A DNA stretch of 52,725 nt, taken from an uncultured Porphyromonas sp. (GTDB taxonomy: Bacteria; Bacteroidota; Bacteroidia; Bacteroidales; Porphyromonadaceae). The stretch's first letter is position 1. The number at the start of each line of letters is the position of its first letter. Shown here piece after piece: positions 50,820 through 52,725 of this stretch. The position numbers were made by a program, and so were the translations under genes. A model generated the notes under the pieces. That model was not told the DNA's origin, made no database searches, and was given only the letters and a program-made list of their open reading frames with translations. The stretch is from positions 1 to 52,725 of the forward strand of contig NZ_CAJPPN010000013.1 of the NCBI RefSeq assembly GCF_905372525.1, read 5' to 3'.

Positions 50820-51698
50820 CTAGTGAGTTGGTTTTGTGTCGCCCCGCCCGATCTGCTCTACTCGTCTACGCTCACCTCTGGTGGGGGGCTCGCAGTCGGA
50901 GTGTCGTAGCTCACTCTGTGAGGCTCCATCCTCGGGGATGTATCTAGGGGAGACCTCTGGGCTACCTAGGCGGGAGTTTATATAGAGGTGAATATACCTT
51001 AGTGGCTTAGCTATAGGGGTGGTTAGGTCGATACCACGACACAGTAGGAGGGCATAGACGATCCCGCATATGATCCCCCCGATATAGGCTAGAGGATGCC
51101 CACCTAGCCCTGCCCTCCATGAGGATGCCCCCAGACTGATCACTGCGAGTAGGAGGACGAGACCAACCCCTACGACGGTGTATTCGCGGAGGGAACCTCC
51201 CCTACGGATATGCAGGGTGAGGGAGGCTGAGAGGAGCGAGAGCGCTGCAGGCTGGGCACCGACCAGCTCTAGGGGGAGGGGTGTCCAGAGCCCAAGCCCT
51301 ACACCCAGATAGTAGCAGAGTAGATCCCCAAGTGCTCCAGCCAGAGCCCCGTAGAGATAGAGCCCGAGCACACGCTGGGGGCACAACTGCTCCTGGAGGG
51401 TACGATCTATGAGGGCGAGTAGGAGGCCTACACCGATGAGCTGTAGCAGACTGTCGTGGGGGATGATATAGGTCAGGAGCGTCCAGGGATGGCTCACTAG
51501 ATAGCCCATCGTAGGCTGGAAGGCTAGGAGACTCCCCGCATCCCACCAGCGCATCGGGGAGACGAGGGTGAGCACCCCATCTATGAGGGCGAGCAGTAGG
51601 TACAGCACGACCTGTGCCACTACGATCCGCCGGATCATAGTCGCTCCTGCGAGGTAGTGCAGTAGGCGGTTAGTTGAAGCTCTGACGTGAGATCTCAC
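50820..51698 (-). CDS. Rhomboid-like membrane protein, catalytic residues lost
   Basis: 292 aa from a GTG at 51698; an ATG at 51638 would remove residues that align with the neighbouring rhomboid (LAGATMIRRIV vs LAPPVVRNLIV), so the longer start is preferred. Six hydrophobic helices match the rhomboid fold. Where the active neighbour has GASG, this protein reads GAQP (147-150), and the catalytic AHLGG reads AYIGG (Y205). The HxxxN of helix 2 is also gone. A Ser/Arg-rich soluble tail of about 55 residues follows. It overlaps the rhomboid gene by 29 bp. It probably acts as a pseudoprotease partner or chaperone. Confidence 0.82.
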   Translation of the reverse strand: MRSHVRASTNRLLHYLAGATMIRRIVVAQVVLYLLLALIDGVLTLVSPMRWWDAGSLLAFQPTMGYLVSHPWTLLTYIIPHDSLLQLIGVGLLLALIDRTLQEQLCPQRVLGLYLYGALAGALGDLLCYYLGVGLGLWTPLPLELVGAQPAALSLLSASLTLHIRRGGSLREYTVVGVGLVLLLAVISLGASSWRAGLGGHPLAYIGGIICGIVYALLLCRGIDLTTPIAKPLRYIHLYINSRLGSPEVSPRYIPEDGASQSELRHSDCEPPTRGERRRVEQIGRGDTKPTH

Positions 51699-52374
51699 CT
51701 CTCTTGCGCCATAGAAGGATTAGGATTAGTCCGCCGATCATCCCCCCGAGGTGGGCGAAGTGTGCAACACTCCCTCCCGTATTATGCGTACCGAGGTAGA
51801 GCTCTAGCGCTCCATAGATGAGGACGAAGTACTTTGCCTTGAGCGGGATGAAGAACCCCACGAAGACATAGGAGTTGGGGAAGAGCATCCCGTAGGCAAG
51901 CAGTAGCCCGAAGACCGAGCCCGACGCTCCTACCGTGATGAGGAGATCGAGGAAGGCTCGTGTGGAGAGAATCTCTGTGCCTATATCTACCATCTGGTAG
52001 CCTTCGATACCACTGAGCTCATACATCCAGAATAGCTCCTGTGTGAGTCCTGCTGATATACCGCAGAGTATGTAGAAGAGGATAAACCTACGTGATCCCC
52101 ATACCTGCTCTATCGCAGAGCCAAACATCCAGACGGCAAACATATTCGACAGTACATGCTCCAGAGAGGAGGTGTCGTGTAGGAATGTATAGCTCACGAG
52201 CTGGAAGAGGCGAAACTTATCTGCTGTGAAGTAATGCAGCCCCAGGAGATCATTGAGGTCAATACCCCGGCGTAGGAGCACTATTGAGGCGACCCAGATG
52301 ATGAGGTTGATGACAATGAGATTACGCACGACTGGGGGTGCCAAGCGTGACCAGAGGGATGTGGGTTGTTGCAT
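51670..52374 (-). CDS. Rhomboid family intramembrane serine protease
   Basis: 234 aa, six transmembrane helices. The catalytic Ser151 lies in GASGSVFGLL (149-158), His208 in FAHLGGMIGGL, and the conserved His73/Asn77 pair in LEHVLSNMF, so it looks active. It would cut transmembrane substrates in the inner membrane; those are unknown. It begins the likely operon rhomboid, pseudo-rhomboid, EEP protein, deacetylase-like protein. A TATCTTTG -7 box lies 81 bp upstream. Confidence 0.93.
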   Translation of the reverse strand: MQQPTSLWSRLAPPVVRNLIVINLIIWVASIVLLRRGIDLNDLLGLHYFTADKFRLFQLVSYTFLHDTSSLEHVLSNMFAVWMFGSAIEQVWGSRRFILFYILCGISAGLTQELFWMYELSGIEGYQMVDIGTEILSTRAFLDLLITVGASGSVFGLLLAYGMLFPNSYVFVGFFIPLKAKYFVLIYGALELYLGTHNTGGSVAHFAHLGGMIGGLILILLWRKRGEISRQSFN

Positions 52375-52454
52375 TATCTTGCCTTGTCTATGACTCTTAT
52401 TGCTTATTCATTTGTCCCCATCGGACTAGGAGGGGGCTTCGCCTCACGGCTGTC

Positions 52455-52462
52455 ACAAAGAT
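52455..52462 (-). promoter_or_regulatory. -7 box for the rhomboid operon (TATCTTTG on minus strand)
   Basis: Minus-strand TATCTTTG fits TAnnTTTG, about 80 bp before the rhomboid ATG; no TTG at -33. Confidence 0.5.
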
Positions 52463-52725
52463 AACTATTCTAGTGCTCTCACGTGCCCCTTATCCCCACC
52501 CATCCCCTCCCTAGGCACTCACTCTGCTGGTGACCATCTAGGATATATGTACATATTAGAGACCATTGCGCAAGCCCGCCTCTTCATAGCTTTCCCCTTC
52601 TTGCCTCGAAAATCAGGATCTCTAGGCCGAGAAGTGGGATGGCTGTCTCTCCCCCTTGCCCCCTCTCGGGAGGATCATCCTCCTGAGAGGGGACTTTTCC
52701 GGGCTATTGGGTGCTCTGGAGCACA
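52463..52725. other. Right-edge intergenic sequence
   Basis: No gene is supported here; the 351-bp gap from 52375 to the window edge contains only the rhomboid -7 box and the edge hairpin. Confidence 0.5.
52660..52698 (+). terminator. Terminator-like hairpin at the right edge
   Basis: CCCCTCTCGGGAGGAT (52660-52675) pairs with ATCCTCCTGAGAGGGG (52677-52692) with one mismatch (the very tip must open to form a loop), then ACTTTT. No plus-strand gene precedes it in the window, so it may belong to a minus-strand gene beyond the edge. Confidence 0.55.

Overview
The window looks like a chromosomal segment of a moderately GC-rich member of the Bacteroidota, most likely Porphyromonas or a close relative. 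The evidence is: a GLPGLI (Porph_ging) family array, a DUF3575-like protein, outer-membrane receptors that open with a carboxypeptidase-regulatory-like domain, a fused DAHP synthase/chorismate mutase, and many TAnnTTTG boxes (the Bacteroidota -7 promoter element) instead of TATAAT. I found no tRNA, rRNA, transposase, phage gene or CRISPR array. Species cannot be decided from the sequence alone.

Layout. 1-541: intergenic with a 22-bp-period palindromic repeat. 542-3202 (+): 23S-type pseudouridine synthase and asparaginyl-tRNA synthetase. 3574-7876 (-): uvrA followed by a SWIM zinc-finger protein that looks like a decayed SNF2 ATPase. 8466-12206 (+): ddl, a glycerolipid-type acyltransferase and a PepSY-like membrane protein, tightly packed. 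12531-19179 (+): a small secreted protein, four tandem mosaic GLPGLI paralogues and an outer-membrane receptor. 19464-22856 (+): Nif3-like protein, C4 zinc-ribbon coiled-coil protein, tilS. 22941-29288 (+): argS, a possible small structured RNA, carA, carB. 29478-31790 (-): DUF3575-like barrel and TPR lipoprotein. 31791-33269: about 1.5 kb without a convincing gene, holding three repeat types. 33270-35840 (-): TonB-dependent receptor. 36321-36800 (+): lipoprotein. 36886-42070 (-): thiL, tsaC, CLC-CBS channel, AlkD-like protein, RluA-like synthase. 42099-45073 (-): sppA-lpxK. 45305-52374 (-): rhomboid, pseudo-rhomboid, EEP phosphohydrolase, deacetylase-like protein, aroA-pheB, folK, murF.

Most genes are housekeeping: tRNA charging and modification (asnS, argS, tilS, tsaC), rRNA modification, pyrimidine/arginine precursor synthesis (carAB), DNA repair (uvrA, alkD-like), cofactors (thiL, folK), aromatic amino acids, and envelope synthesis (ddl, murF, lpxK, acyltransferase, sppA). 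The accessory parts are the GLPGLI-receptor locus, the DUF3575/TPR pair, the orphan receptor and the repeat-rich gaps.

Most unusual items: (1) a dispersed element seen three times, built of 18-bp near-perfect alternating purine-pyrimidine palindromes every 22 bp; (2) the four-gene GLPGLI array with block-wise mosaicism and a 93-bp in-frame deletion whose junction coincides with a switch of parental type; (3) the SWIM protein beside uvrA with an apparently dead SNF2 lobe; (4) a promoter-structured RNA-terminator-promoter arrangement before carAB; (5) a rhomboid paired with a catalytically dead rhomboid coupled to a nuclease-like gene. All function calls rest on reading motifs by eye; no database search was run.
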